Source of the DNA: Pseudomonadota bacterium | GTDB taxonomy: Bacteria; Pseudomonadota; Gammaproteobacteria; CALCKW01 | Assembly: GCA_039196715.1 (NCBI GenBank) | Contig: JBCCUP010000036.1 | Coordinates: 1-43,275 of the forward strand | Direction of reading: 5' to 3' | DNA length: 43,275 bases | Shown here: piece by piece, positions 34,311-43,275 of the stretch | How the letters are laid out: each line of letters begins with the position of its first letter | Position numbering within the stretch: the stretch's first letter is position 1 | Position numbers and translations under genes: made by a program | The notes under the pieces: generated by a model | Seen by the model: only the letters and a program-made list of their open reading frames with translations | Databases searched by the model: none | What the model was told of the DNA's origin: nothing

Positions 34311-35438
34311 TCACCCCGTGCGGTCGATGCCGGGCGAGACCACGCCGGCCGAGGTTGGCCCGCCGTGAAAGGCACACAACCCCGACGCCGGAACCCGCCC
34401 CGCCACGGCATCGGCGACCACACCGCCGTGCACCGGCAGGTGCAGCACCGGCTCGGGCGAGGCCAACAACCAACAGCGCGCGGACGTGTCGAGTGGCGCG
34501 TAGCAGGCGCCGCCATCGGGCGCCACCGCACGGTCGCGGTGCCAGCTGCGAATCACGCCCACCTGGCCGACACCGGTGCACACCGCCGCGGCCCGCGTGC
34601 GCACGGCCACGGCGTCGGCGTCCACCGCCACACCGAGTGCCGCGGCGTCGAGCAACAGCGACCCGTCGCCGGCCTGGGTGAACTGGCTGGTGGCAAACGG
34701 CAGGAACGGTGCGAGCGCCTGGGTTTGCACCACACTGTGTGCGCTCGACCGCAGCCGGGGTGTCACGCCGTCGCCGGGCGGCACCAGCGCGGCGCCGTCG
34801 ATCCCGCAGGCGATCGCCACACGACCGCACCCGACCGCCAGTCCGCGCGCCATCACCACCCACTCCCCACCCTGCTCGCGCACCCATTGCACACGGCAGT
34901 GGGGTCGGTAGTCCACCTTGAGCCGGACCAGGGCAAGCCCGAGCGCGCGCCGCACCGCCTGCGGGTTGACCCGGGCGTCATCGCGGCAGTAGCTCGCGCC
35001 AGCGAGCGTGCCGTCGAGCCGCGGCACCAATCGCCGCAAGGCGGCCGCGTCCAACATTTCAAACGCCGACGGTGCCGACGGTGCCGCGCGGTTCGACGCC
35101 AGCAACGCCGCCTGCCGGGCTGCACAGTCGGTCTCGGTTGCACAGAGGTGCAAGCCGCCGTCCCGTCGGTATTGCAGGTGGCAGCCGGCGATGTCGGCGA
35201 GTTCGGTGTCGAAATCCACCCAGCTCTGCACCGCCAACTGGGTGAGTTGCGCCGCACCCTCACCAGCCAGACGTGCGTCCTGCACCATCAGCGGCGCAAC
35301 GGCCGGTGCGAGGTCGGTGAGCGGGTCGCGCGCGTCGAGCAGGACCACACGCAACCCGCGGCGCGCCAGACCGTAGGCCAGGGCCGCGCCGGTGAGCCCG
35401 GCACCGACGACGGTGACGTCAGCGGCGAGCGCGGTCAT
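34311..35438 (-). CDS. FAD-dependent oxidoreductase (D-amino-acid dehydrogenase/DAO family)
   Basis: A 375-residue flavoprotein. The N-terminus [28 protein letters not shown] is an unmistakable GxGxxG FAD-binding fold ending in the acidic residue. The middle contains [28 protein letters not shown], as in DAO-family oxidases and dehydrogenases, and the C-terminus [18 protein letters not shown]. The family oxidises amino acids or related amines; the substrate is not clear. The ATG at 35438 is chosen because the Rossmann strand begins five residues in; the frame is open upstream to 35585. It is divergent from aroQ with about 100 bases between. Confidence 0.87.
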   Translation of the reverse strand: MTALAADVTVVGAGLTGAALAYGLARRGLRVVLLDARDPLTDLAPAVAPLMVQDARLAGEGAAQLTQLAVQSWVDFDTELADIAGCHLQYRRDGGLHLCATETDCAARQAALLASNRAAPSAPSAFEMLDAAALRRLVPRLDGTLAGASYCRDDARVNPQAVRRALGLALVRLKVDYRPHCRVQWVREQGGEWVVMARGLAVGCGRVAIACGIDGAALVPPGDGVTPRLRSSAHSVVQTQALAPFLPFATSQFTQAGDGSLLLDAAALGVAVDADAVAVRTRAAAVCTGVGQVGVIRSWHRDRAVAPDGGACYAPLDTSARCWLLASPEPVLHLPVHGGVVADAVAGRVPASGLCAFHGGPTSAGVVSPGIDRTG

Positions 35439-35541
35439 GTTGGCGTAGCGTTTGCGGAGACATGGGGCCATTGTACCCGCCGCACCAGTCGAAACACGCG
35501 GTGCCGGTATACTCTGCACACCGGTTTCGAGGAGAGCGCGC

Positions 35542-36000
35542 GTGAGCCGCACCGTCCACATACTCAATGGGCCCAACATCAACATGACGGGCCAGCGCGA
35601 CGCGAGCCTGTACGGTTCGACCGGCTACACGGACCTCTGCAACACGCTGGTCGCCGAGGCGGCATCGCTGGGCCTGGAGGCGGTGATCCGCCAGACCAAC
35701 AGCCAGGGCGAACTGATCACCTGGGTACAACAACTCGCCCGACACCCTGAACCGCTGATCATCAACGCCGGGGGGTACACTCACACGTCGATTGCCCTGA
35801 TGGATGCCCTGGCGCTGTGCCAGGCGCCGGTGGTCGAGGTGCACATGTCCAACGTGCACGCCCGCGAAGAGTACCGCCGCCACAGTTTCGTGTCCCAGGT
35901 TGCGCGCGGCGTGATCGCCGGGTTCGGCGCCGAGAGTTACTCACTCGCGCTTGCGTGGGTCGCGCGCCAGCCGACCCCGCCCGAGGTCCACCACGCCTGA
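35542..36000 (+). CDS. aroQ: Type II 3-dehydroquinate dehydratase
   Basis: A 152-residue protein with all landmarks of the dodecameric type II enzyme: LNGPNINMTGQRDASLYG with the catalytic Arg and Tyr, IRQTNSQGELI, INAGGYTHTSIALMDAL with the catalytic His, and VEVHMSNVHAREEYR with the distal His and Arg. It converts 3-dehydroquinate to 3-dehydroshikimate. The usual NPGAYTH or NPGGYTH reads NAGGYTH here, a mild change. The GTG at 35542 follows a GAGGAGAG ribosome binding site; the frame is open upstream to 35452 but homologues begin at this point. It stands alone, not beside accBC as in many Gammaproteobacteria, so it could serve a catabolic role. Confidence 0.93.
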   Translation: MSRTVHILNGPNINMTGQRDASLYGSTGYTDLCNTLVAEAASLGLEAVIRQTNSQGELITWVQQLARHPEPLIINAGGYTHTSIALMDALALCQAPVVEVHMSNVHAREEYRRHSFVSQVARGVIAGFGAESYSLALAWVARQPTPPEVHHA

Positions 36001-36014
36001 CAGTGTGCTCGGAT

Positions 36015-36797
36015 TCAACCCGAGAGGTCGTTCAGGTCCCAGTCGTAACTCAGGAAGTCGAGGTCGTAGGCCCCCTCCCGAATCAGCCGTTGCCCGGCTG
36101 CGTCGTCGGCGAGGATCACCGCGTGGCGCGCGAAAAAGGCCTTGAGGTCGTCCCAGTCGTCGCCGTACCAGTCGAAGATCTTCGAGACCTGCAAGTCGTC
36201 ACCGCGCAGTCGGTTGCGTGACCGGTCGGACAGGAATCGGACAATGCTGTCTTCGAGCTGGATCTCCAGGCGCTCGGCGGTGAAGGCATCGGTGCGCAAG
36301 GCCGGGCAGCCGATCGAGGCACAGACCACCGCCGCGTGGATGCGCGGCTCGTCGAACACGCCCGCTTCGCGGATCATCTCGTGCTCGATCTCATCGAGCG
36401 TGCGGGGTTGACCCAGCAGTTTGCCGATCTCGATTTTCCAGGGACTCTTGAAAAACCCGCCGATCTGCTTGATCGATTTGAGATCGGGGTACTTTGTCAG
36501 CACCAGGTCGATGGTGAACGCGTTGTAGGCGTTGATCAGAAACGCGAGCTGCTGATCACGGCTCCACTTGCGGTAGGCGCGCGGCGTGACGGCGCTCAGG
36601 GTCTGCAGATACGCGTCGAGTGCCGCCTGGTCAGCGGCCATGCCGGCGTAGTCGACCTGCGACGCCACACCGTCGATCCAGCGCACGTGCTTGTCGAGCA
36701 ACTCGGACCAGGCCGTGTGCTCGTGGTCGAAAGGTTTCGCGAGCAACGCCGGGCTCAACAGCAACAGCGCAATCAGCGACAAGACACGGCTGAACAT
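36015..36797 (-). CDS. DUF547-family exported protein
   Basis: A 260-residue protein with a signal peptide (RVLSLIALLLLSPALLA, cleavage near residue 20). The body matches DUF547: WSELLDKHVRWIDG, QQLAFLINAYNAFTIDLVL, GGFFKSPWKIEIGKLL, LDEIEHEMIR, and PRIHAAVVCASIGCPALRTDAF with a pair of cysteines and a histidine, then SKIFDWYGDDW. The function is unknown; the conserved HAA-V-C and C residues suggest a metal or thiol active site in the periplasm. The ATG at 36797 is chosen because the signal peptide begins there; an ATG at 36818 is possible. It converges on aroQ with 14 bases between. Confidence 0.88.
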   Translation of the reverse strand: MFSRVLSLIALLLLSPALLAKPFDHEHTAWSELLDKHVRWIDGVASQVDYAGMAADQAALDAYLQTLSAVTPRAYRKWSRDQQLAFLINAYNAFTIDLVLTKYPDLKSIKQIGGFFKSPWKIEIGKLLGQPRTLDEIEHEMIREAGVFDEPRIHAAVVCASIGCPALRTDAFTAERLEIQLEDSIVRFLSDRSRNRLRGDDLQVSKIFDWYGDDWDDLKAFFARHAVILADDAAGQRLIREGAYDLDFLSYDWDLNDLSG

Positions 36798-36924
36798 GGG
36801 GGACCTCGCGGTGTGCATCGGTTGCCTCTGTGACTGGACACGCGCGAGAAAGTGCCGCGCCCGGTAGCAGGTGCGGCCGACGCAGTCGTGTCCTGTCCCC
36901 TGTATCGGCCGCCGCGCCCCAAAC

Positions 36925-36953
36925 CAAAAAAGGGAGCACAGGGCTCCCTTCTT
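36925..36953 (-). terminator. Intrinsic terminator of the rpsO-pnp operon
   Basis: On the minus strand, about 45 bases after the pnp stop, AAGGGAGC and GCTCCCTT (complement arms 36943-36950 and 36930-36937) form an eight-pair stem with a five-base loop, followed by TTTTTTGG. This is a textbook Rho-independent terminator. The remaining gap up to the DUF547 start (36798-36924) shows nothing else that I can name. Confidence 0.93.
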
Positions 36954-36996
36954 CGGCAGCGGACCGGTCGGCAGACCGCCCCGTATGGCGGTGGCC

Positions 36997-39090
36997 TCAG
37001 GCCTCGGCGGCGTCGGCCGCGAGGGCCTTCATGCTGAGACGGATTCGGCCCTGCTTGTCCACCTCGAGCACCTTGACCTTGACGGTCTGGCCCTCGGAGA
37101 GTTCGTCCGAGACGTTCTGAACGCGCTCCTCGGAAATCTGCGAGATGTGTACCAGCCCGTCCTTGCCCGGCAGGATGTTGACGAACGCACCGAAGTCCAT
37201 GATTCGGACCACCTTGCCCTCGTACACGCTGCCGACCTCGACGTCCGCGGTGATCGACTCGATGCGCGCTTTGGCGTCTTCGCCGGCACTGCGGTCGACC
37301 GAGGCGATGCGGATCCAGCCGTCGTCCTCGATGTCGATGGACGCACCGGTCTCCTCGGTGATCGCGCGGATGACTGCGCCGCCCTTGCCGATGACGGCCG
37401 CGATCTTCTCGGGGTCGATCTTGATCGAGAGGTAGCGCGGCGCGAAATCGGAGAGCTCGGCCCGCGGCGCATCGATGCACTGGTTCATGGCTTCGAGGAT
37501 GTGCAGGCGGCCCGCTTTGGCCTGCTCCAGCGCCTGCTGCATGATCTCGCGCGTGATGCCCTGGATCTTGATGTCCATCTGCAGCGCCGTGATGCCGTCA
37601 GCCGAACCGGCGACCTTGAAGTCCATGTCGCCGAGGTGGTCCTCGTCACCGAGGATGTCGGAAAGGACCGCGAAGTTGTCGCCTTCCTTGACCAGGCCCA
37701 TCGCAATACCGGCCACCGGCGCGCTGATCGGCACACCGGCGTCCATCAGCGCGAGCGAGGAGCCGCAGACCGAGGCCATCGAGCTCGAGCCATTCGACTC
37801 GGTGATTTCGGACACCAGGCGAATGGTGTACGGGAAATCCTCGACGTTCGGCATCACGGCGAGCACGCCGCGCTTGGCGAGCTTGCCGTGGCCGATCTCT
37901 CGGCGCTTCGGCGAACCCATGAAGCCCGCTTCACCGACACAGTACGGCGGGAAATTGTAACGCAGCAGGAAGGGCTCCTTGTACTCGCCCGTGAGCGCGT
38001 CGATGATCTGCGAGTCGCGTGCGGTGCCGAGCGTGGCGGTGACAATCGCCTGGGTCTCACCGCGGGTGAACAGCGCCGAACCGTGGGTGCGCTTGAGCAA
38101 TCCGGTCTGCATGTTCAGGGCACGCACGGTGTCGTGGGCACGGCCGTCGATGCGCGGTTCGCCCGCGCTCACGCGCGAGCGCACGATGCTCTTCTCGAGC
38201 GCGGAGAAAGCGCCACGCACATCGTCTTCGCTGTACCCGCCGTCGCTCACGACCGCGTCGATCGCCGCGTGGCGAAGCACGGACAGCTTCTCGAGACGCT
38301 CGGTTTTCTCGACAATGCGGTAGGCCTCGCCGATGCCGTCGCCGACAGCGGCCTTGACCTGGTCTTCGAGAGCCTGGTCTTTCGCCGGCGCACTCCATGC
38401 CCAGCGGGGCTGGCCGGCCTCGGCGACGAGTGCGTTGATGGCGGAGATGGCGACCTGCATTTGCTCGTGACCGAACATCACGGCACCGAGCATCACCTCT
38501 TCGGAGAGCAGCTTGGCTTCGGATTCCACCATCAACACGGCGTCCTCGGTACCCGCCACCGTCAGCAGCAGGTCGGAACTCTGCAGCGCAGTCTTGGTGG
38601 GGTTGAGGATGTAGTTGCCGTTCTGGTACCCGACCCGCGCGGCGCCAATCGGGCCGTCGAAGGGAATGCCCGAGAGCGACACCGCCGCCGACGCAGCGAG
38701 CATGGCAAGCACTTCGGTGCCGAGCTCCGGGTCGACGGACATCACGGTGATGATGACCTGAACTTCGTTCTTGAACCCTTTCGGGAAAAGCGGCCGCAAG
38801 GGGCGGTCGATCAGACGGCTGGTCAGGACCTCCTCTTCATTGGGGCGCGCCTCGCGCTTGAAGAACCCGCCGGGGATCTTCCCTGCTGCGTAGGTCTTTT
38901 CCTGGTAGTTGATGGTCAGCGGAAAGAAATCCTGACCGGGCTTGGCTTCGCGCCGCCCCACCACGGTTGCAAGCATTTGGGTATCACCCATGCTCGCCAT
39001 GACGGCTGCGGAGGCCTGCCGGGCAATCTCACCGGTTTCCAGGGTGACGGTCTGGTCGCCGAAACTGAAGCTCTTGGTCGCTTTTGACAC
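36997..39090 (-). CDS. pnp: Polyribonucleotide nucleotidyltransferase (PNPase)
   Basis: A 697-residue exoribonuclease of the degradosome that phosphorolyses RNA 3' to 5'. Two RNase PH domains (about 1-235 and 320-545) flank an all-helical linker; [29 protein letters not shown]-region residues, [15 protein letters not shown] and [21 protein letters not shown]-like blocks are visible. The KH domain follows with [18 protein letters not shown], then the S1 domain with [20 protein letters not shown] and [11 protein letters not shown]. Length matches the family (about 700). It follows rpsO by 20 bases on the same strand, the common bacterial arrangement, and probably shares its promoter and autoregulation. 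Confidence 0.97.
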   Translation of the reverse strand: MSKATKSFSFGDQTVTLETGEIARQASAAVMASMGDTQMLATVVGRREAKPGQDFFPLTINYQEKTYAAGKIPGGFFKREARPNEEEVLTSRLIDRPLRPLFPKGFKNEVQVIITVMSVDPELGTEVLAMLAASAAVSLSGIPFDGPIGAARVGYQNGNYILNPTKTALQSSDLLLTVAGTEDAVLMVESEAKLLSEEVMLGAVMFGHEQMQVAISAINALVAEAGQPRWAWSAPAKDQALEDQVKAAVGDGIGEAYRIVEKTERLEKLSVLRHAAIDAVVSDGGYSEDDVRGAFSALEKSIVRSRVSAGEPRIDGRAHDTVRALNMQTGLLKRTHGSALFTRGETQAIVTATLGTARDSQIIDALTGEYKEPFLLRYNFPPYCVGEAGFMGSPKRREIGHGKLAKRGVLAVMPNVEDFPYTIRLVSEITESNGSSSMASVCGSSLALMDAGVPISAPVAGIAMGLVKEGDNFAVLSDILGDEDHLGDMDFKVAGSADGITALQMDIKIQGITREIMQQALEQAKAGRLHILEAMNQCIDAPRAELSDFAPRYLSIKIDPEKIAAVIGKGGAVIRAITEETGASIDIEDDGWIRIASVDRSAGEDAKARIESITADVEVGSVYEGKVVRIMDFGAFVNILPGKDGLVHISQISEERVQNVSDELSEGQTVKVKVLEVDKQGRIRLSMKALAADAAEA

Positions 39091-39110
39091 GGGTGTACCT
39101 GTTGGGTGGT

Positions 39111-39383
39111 TTATCGGCGCAGGCCGAGCTTTTTGATGAGGTCGAAGTAGCGGCCTTGATCCTTGCGCTTCAGGTAGTCGAGCAGCTTGCGGCGCTGGTT
39201 GACCATGCGAAGCAACCCGCGGCGCGAGTGGTGGTCGTGTTTGTGCGACTTGAAGTGCTCGGTGAGGTGCGAAATGCGACCGGACAGGAGAGCGACCTGG
39301 ACTTCCGGCGAGCCTGTGTCGGTGGCTCCCCGCTGGTTGTCTGAGACAATTTGAGCTTTCTGCTCAGCGCTGAGGCATGACAT
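39111..39383 (-). CDS. rpsO: 30S ribosomal protein S15
   Basis: A 90-residue protein matching S15 along its full length: [58 protein letters not shown] and [24 protein letters not shown]. It binds 16S rRNA early in assembly of the small subunit. The ATG at 39383 is the family start; the frame is open to 39437 but that would lie in the leader. The CGGAG ribosome binding site (complement 39396-39400) is about 12 bases away, slightly long. Together with pnp it forms a standard rpsO-pnp operon. Confidence 0.97.
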   Translation of the reverse strand: MSCLSAEQKAQIVSDNQRGATDTGSPEVQVALLSGRISHLTEHFKSHKHDHHSRRGLLRMVNQRRKLLDYLKRKDQGRYFDLIKKLGLRR

Positions 39384-39400
39384 CGTGTTATTGAACTCCG

Positions 39401-39415
39401 AACACGTGACGTGTT
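39401..39415. promoter_or_regulatory. Palindrome in the rpsO leader
   Basis: AACACGT and ACGTGTT flank one central base, forming a perfect 7+1+7 palindrome just upstream of the rpsO ribosome binding site. In RNA it could fold as a short stem (AACAC/GTGTT) next to the binding site, a natural place for S15 autoregulation, or act as a DNA operator. Which one cannot be told from sequence. Confidence 0.5.
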
Positions 39416-39448
39416 GAGTGGTGTGTGATCGATACAAGTAAACACGAC

Positions 39449-39479
39449 ATTATAACAATTACCCACCCACTCTGCGCAA
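39449..39479 (-). promoter_or_regulatory. Promoter of rpsO-pnp
   Basis: The minus strand has a perfect TATAAT (complement 39449-39454) about 65 bases before the rpsO start, with TTGCGC (complement 39474-39479) 19 bases upstream of it as a possible -35 box. The AT-rich patch stands out from its GC-rich surroundings. The -10 is clear, the -35 weak. Confidence 0.7.
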
Positions 39480-39773
39480 GGCGCGCACACGGCCCGTCCG
39501 AACCGGCGTGTGGAGCCGCCCCGCCACCGAGCTCACCCCCGGGCGCCGCAAATTGACATCGACGTGTCAATTTGTTGGCTTTGACGCCGTCATCAACTCG
39601 AATCCGGCGCAGGGAACGCGAACCCACCGACAGCATCCTTCACCGGACTGAAAGCCGTCCGGCACCACATCTGGCGGGTGAATTGCAGGAGAACCGGGAA
39701 CCCCGCTCGTCGCCTGCGTGCGACGTTGCCGATGTGAATGGGCCGCGAGGCCCCACGGACAAGGCGATTCACC
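39480..39773. other. Intergenic region between rpsO and glgA
   Basis: The gap between the rpsO and glgA starts is about 390 bases and contains the rpsO leader and promoter on the left, and a perfect long inverted repeat at 39549-39574. The remaining part (39575-39773) has no gene with family features. An in-frame ATG at 39738 opens the glgA frame earlier, but the 12 extra residues look non-homologous. I see no tRNA or small RNA in it. Confidence 0.5.
39549..39574. promoter_or_regulatory. Perfect 10+6+10 inverted repeat upstream of glgA
   Basis: CAAATTGACA (39549-39558) and TGTCAATTTG (39565-39574) are exact complements, separated by six bases. AT-rich arms with a TTGACA/TGTCAA core in a GC-rich genome point to a regulator's operator; the arm also contains a TTGACA that would be a consensus -35 box on either strand. 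No T-tract follows, so a terminator is unlikely. It lies about 200 bases before glgA and about 95 bases upstream of the rpsO -10. Confidence 0.65.
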
Positions 39774-41270
39774 GTGCCACTACAACACACCATCTTGTTT
39801 GCCGTCAGTGAAGCCGCACCGCTGGTGCGCACCGGCGGATTGGCTGACGTCGCAAACGGATTGCCACGCGCACTGCACGCCGCCGGTCACGATGTCCGCA
39901 TCGTCCTGCCGGCCTACCCCGATGTCGCCAGCGGCGTGCCGCAGCAGCGCATCGTCGGCCAAGCGAACGTGGCGCTCGGCACGGCCACTATCCGGCAGGG
40001 CCTGATGCCGGACAGCAACGTGCCGGTGCTGACCGTGGACCACGCGTGCTTCTCCGCCCGAAAGGGTTCGCCCTACTGCGACGAAAACGGCCGCGACTGG
40101 GCCGACAACGCATCGCGCTTTGCTCTGTTCGCGCAGGTCGCCACCGCGATTGCCATGGGCCGCGCCGGCCTCGACTGGCGGCCGGATCTGGTGCACTGCA
40201 ACGATTGGCAGACGGGCCTGATCCCGGCGTACCTCTCCGAGGAGGTCGACCGCCCCGCCACGCTGTTCACAGTGCACAACCTGCGCTACCAGGGGATCTA
40301 CAGCCGCGAGACCTTCGACACCCTGAAGCTGCCCGCCCACTGGTGGGACATGGAAAAGCTCGAGTTCCACGGCGACTTCTCGTTCATGAAGGGTGGCCTG
40401 GTGTTCGCCGACCGCATCAACACCGTCAGCCCGAGCTACGCCAGCGAGATTCAGACCCCCGAGTTCGGCTGCGGTCTCGACGGTCTGATGCAGCACCGCG
40501 CCGAAGACATGTGGGGCATCCTCAACGGGATCGACACGGCGTTCTGGGACCCGTCCCAGTCACCGCACCTCGCGCACCACTACGACACCTGGAATCTCGT
40601 CGCCAAACGCGCCAACAAGCGCGACCTGCAGCGCGAACTGGGGCTCTCGCCCGACCCCGACAGCCTGCTGCTCGTGCTCGCGGCACGCCTCGACGAGCAG
40701 AAAGGCATCGATCTCGTGATCGACGCGCTGCGCAACAGCCCGGGCCTCAACTGCCAGCTGGCGGTGATGGGGCACGGCAGCAACCCGCTGGTCGAGGACC
40801 TGCTGGAACTCGCCGACGCCCAGCCCGACCGCATCGCGGTGCGCCTGGGCTTCGACCAGGGCTTCTCCCACCGGTTGTTCGCCGGCGGCGACGCCTTTCT
40901 GATGCCGAGCCGCTTTGAACCCTGCGGCTTGACCCAGATGTTCGCGCTGCGTTTCGGCACCCTGCCGATTGCCCACCGCGTCGGCGGCATCAGCGACACC
41001 GTGTTCGACAACGCCAGCGGCCACGCACGCAGCAACGGCTTCACGATTCGAAACCTCACCGGCCGTGCGGTGGCAACCGCCATCGAGCGCGCGATCCACT
41101 GCTACCGCAACGAACCCATCCGCTGGGCGCGCCTGCAACAGAACGGCATGGGCTGGGAATTCAGTTGGCGTCGCAGCGCGCGCGGCTACCTGGCGTGCTA
41201 CGCCGAAACCCTCGCGGTCAACAACCACCGCAAGCGCCAGGGTTTCCGGCCGCAGCTGGTGCACGGCTAG
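39774..41270 (+). CDS. glgA: Glycogen synthase (ADP-glucose type, GT5)
   Basis: A 498-residue glycosyltransferase that adds glucose from ADP-glucose to glycogen chains. ILFAVSEAAPL at the start, LVHCNDWQTGLIPAYL, FTVHNLRYQGIYS, VSPSYASEI, GILNGIDTAFWDPS, RLDEQKGIDLVID, and PSRFEPCGLTQMFALRFGTLPI are all GlgA blocks in order. The usual substrate motif KTGGLADV reads RTGGLADV (R19), replacing the lysine that contacts ADP-glucose in known enzymes. I prefer the GTG at 39774, directly before the first strand, over the ATG at 39738. It stands alone: no glgB, glgC or glgP neighbours. A long inverted repeat lies upstream. Confidence 0.94.
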   Translation: MPLQHTILFAVSEAAPLVRTGGLADVANGLPRALHAAGHDVRIVLPAYPDVASGVPQQRIVGQANVALGTATIRQGLMPDSNVPVLTVDHACFSARKGSPYCDENGRDWADNASRFALFAQVATAIAMGRAGLDWRPDLVHCNDWQTGLIPAYLSEEVDRPATLFTVHNLRYQGIYSRETFDTLKLPAHWWDMEKLEFHGDFSFMKGGLVFADRINTVSPSYASEIQTPEFGCGLDGLMQHRAEDMWGILNGIDTAFWDPSQSPHLAHHYDTWNLVAKRANKRDLQRELGLSPDPDSLLLVLAARLDEQKGIDLVIDALRNSPGLNCQLAVMGHGSNPLVEDLLELADAQPDRIAVRLGFDQGFSHRLFAGGDAFLMPSRFEPCGLTQMFALRFGTLPIAHRVGGISDTVFDNASGHARSNGFTIRNLTGRAVATAIERAIHCYRNEPIRWARLQQNGMGWEFSWRRSARGYLACYAETLAVNNHRKRQGFRPQLVHG

Positions 41271-41348
41271 GCGCCGCGAACCGGCCACCTCACGCCACGG
41301 CGCGACGCCACACGATCCGCTCGAGTAACGCCCGAGGCGGTTCGCTCA

Positions 41349-43164
<1,816 letters not shown>

Positions 43165-43184
43165 TGACCAAACGCCATTCAAAC

Positions 43185-43206
43185 ATGTCAGGTTCGTCAT
43201 GTTCGG
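43185..43206. promoter_or_regulatory. Inverted repeat upstream of the lipoprotein gene
   Basis: AACATG and CATGTT, spaced by about ten bases, form a 6+6 inverted repeat about 80 bases before the lipoprotein start. It could be an operator. A second, GC-rich hairpin (GCGCCCCC at 43245-43252 with GGGGGCGC at 43266-43273) lies at the window edge; its context is cut off. Confidence 0.35.
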
Positions 43207-43275
43207 TCGGGCGCGGAGCCGGGTGGGCCACCGCACACCCCCGCGCGCCCCCACGCCCCGGTGGCGGGGGCGCCC

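Noticed and set aside
36871-39087. 738-codon plus-strand open frame opposite pnp
   Set aside because: It mirrors the highly conserved PNPase gene codon for codon and has no homologous blocks.

Overview
The window reads as a high-GC proteobacterial chromosome segment, most likely from a marine or environmental gammaproteobacterium. The rpsO-pnp pair, the small CPXCG zinc-ribbon protein, the TRAP transporter and the DUF3179 and DUF547 proteins all fit, but I see no rRNA or tRNA to settle the lineage. Coding density is very high and many neighbouring genes overlap by 4-11 bases (ATGA, GTGA or TTGA junctions), so most blocks are translationally coupled operons. No insertion sequence, prophage, integrase or CRISPR array is visible.

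Layout: (1) 1-6450, minus strand: a cobalamin operon behind a B12 riboswitch, in transcription order ChlI/ChlD-type chelatase fusion, cobH, cobL, a TauE/SafE membrane protein, cobI and a CbiG-CobJ fusion that runs off the left edge. (2) 6574-11044, minus: an oxygenase (PhyH family), a UxaA/GarD-type dehydratase, a beta-hydroxyacid dehydrogenase and an EamA exporter. (3) 11218-12615, plus: a DUF3179 protein. (4) 12641-18926, minus: an enolase-superfamily sugar-acid enzyme, KDGal kinase and KDPGal aldolase, and a TRAP transporter with a hairpin terminator between dctP and dctQM. (5) 19113-25202, plus: a GntR regulator, a DenD-like dehydrogenase, an SDR, an IlvD/Edd dehydratase, a FAH hydrolase and a D-2-hydroxyacid dehydrogenase. 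(6) 25216-30756, minus: a complete Opp/Nik-type ABC importer with a translationally coupled EamA exporter, facing an Rrf2 regulator. (7) 31377-36797: an outer-membrane barrel protein, a membrane LytTR regulator coupled to another EamA protein, a zinc ribbon, a FAD oxidoreductase, aroQ and a DUF547 protein. (8) 36997-43106: pnp, rpsO, glgA and a large repeat-bearing lipoprotein.

The most interesting part is 6.5-25.2 kb. A TRAP importer and a GntR regulator sit among three unrelated sugar-acid dehydratase families (UxaA/GarD, enolase superfamily, IlvD/Edd) and two ways to finish a 2-keto-3-deoxy acid: phosphorylate and cleave (DgoK, DgoA), or oxidise and hydrolyse (SDR, FAH). This looks like a sugar-acid degradation island whose substrate I cannot name from sequence. 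The second most interesting block is the ABC importer with a built-in EamA exporter and an Rrf2 regulator, which resembles the architecture of metallophore or metal uptake systems but lacks any visible metallophore synthase.
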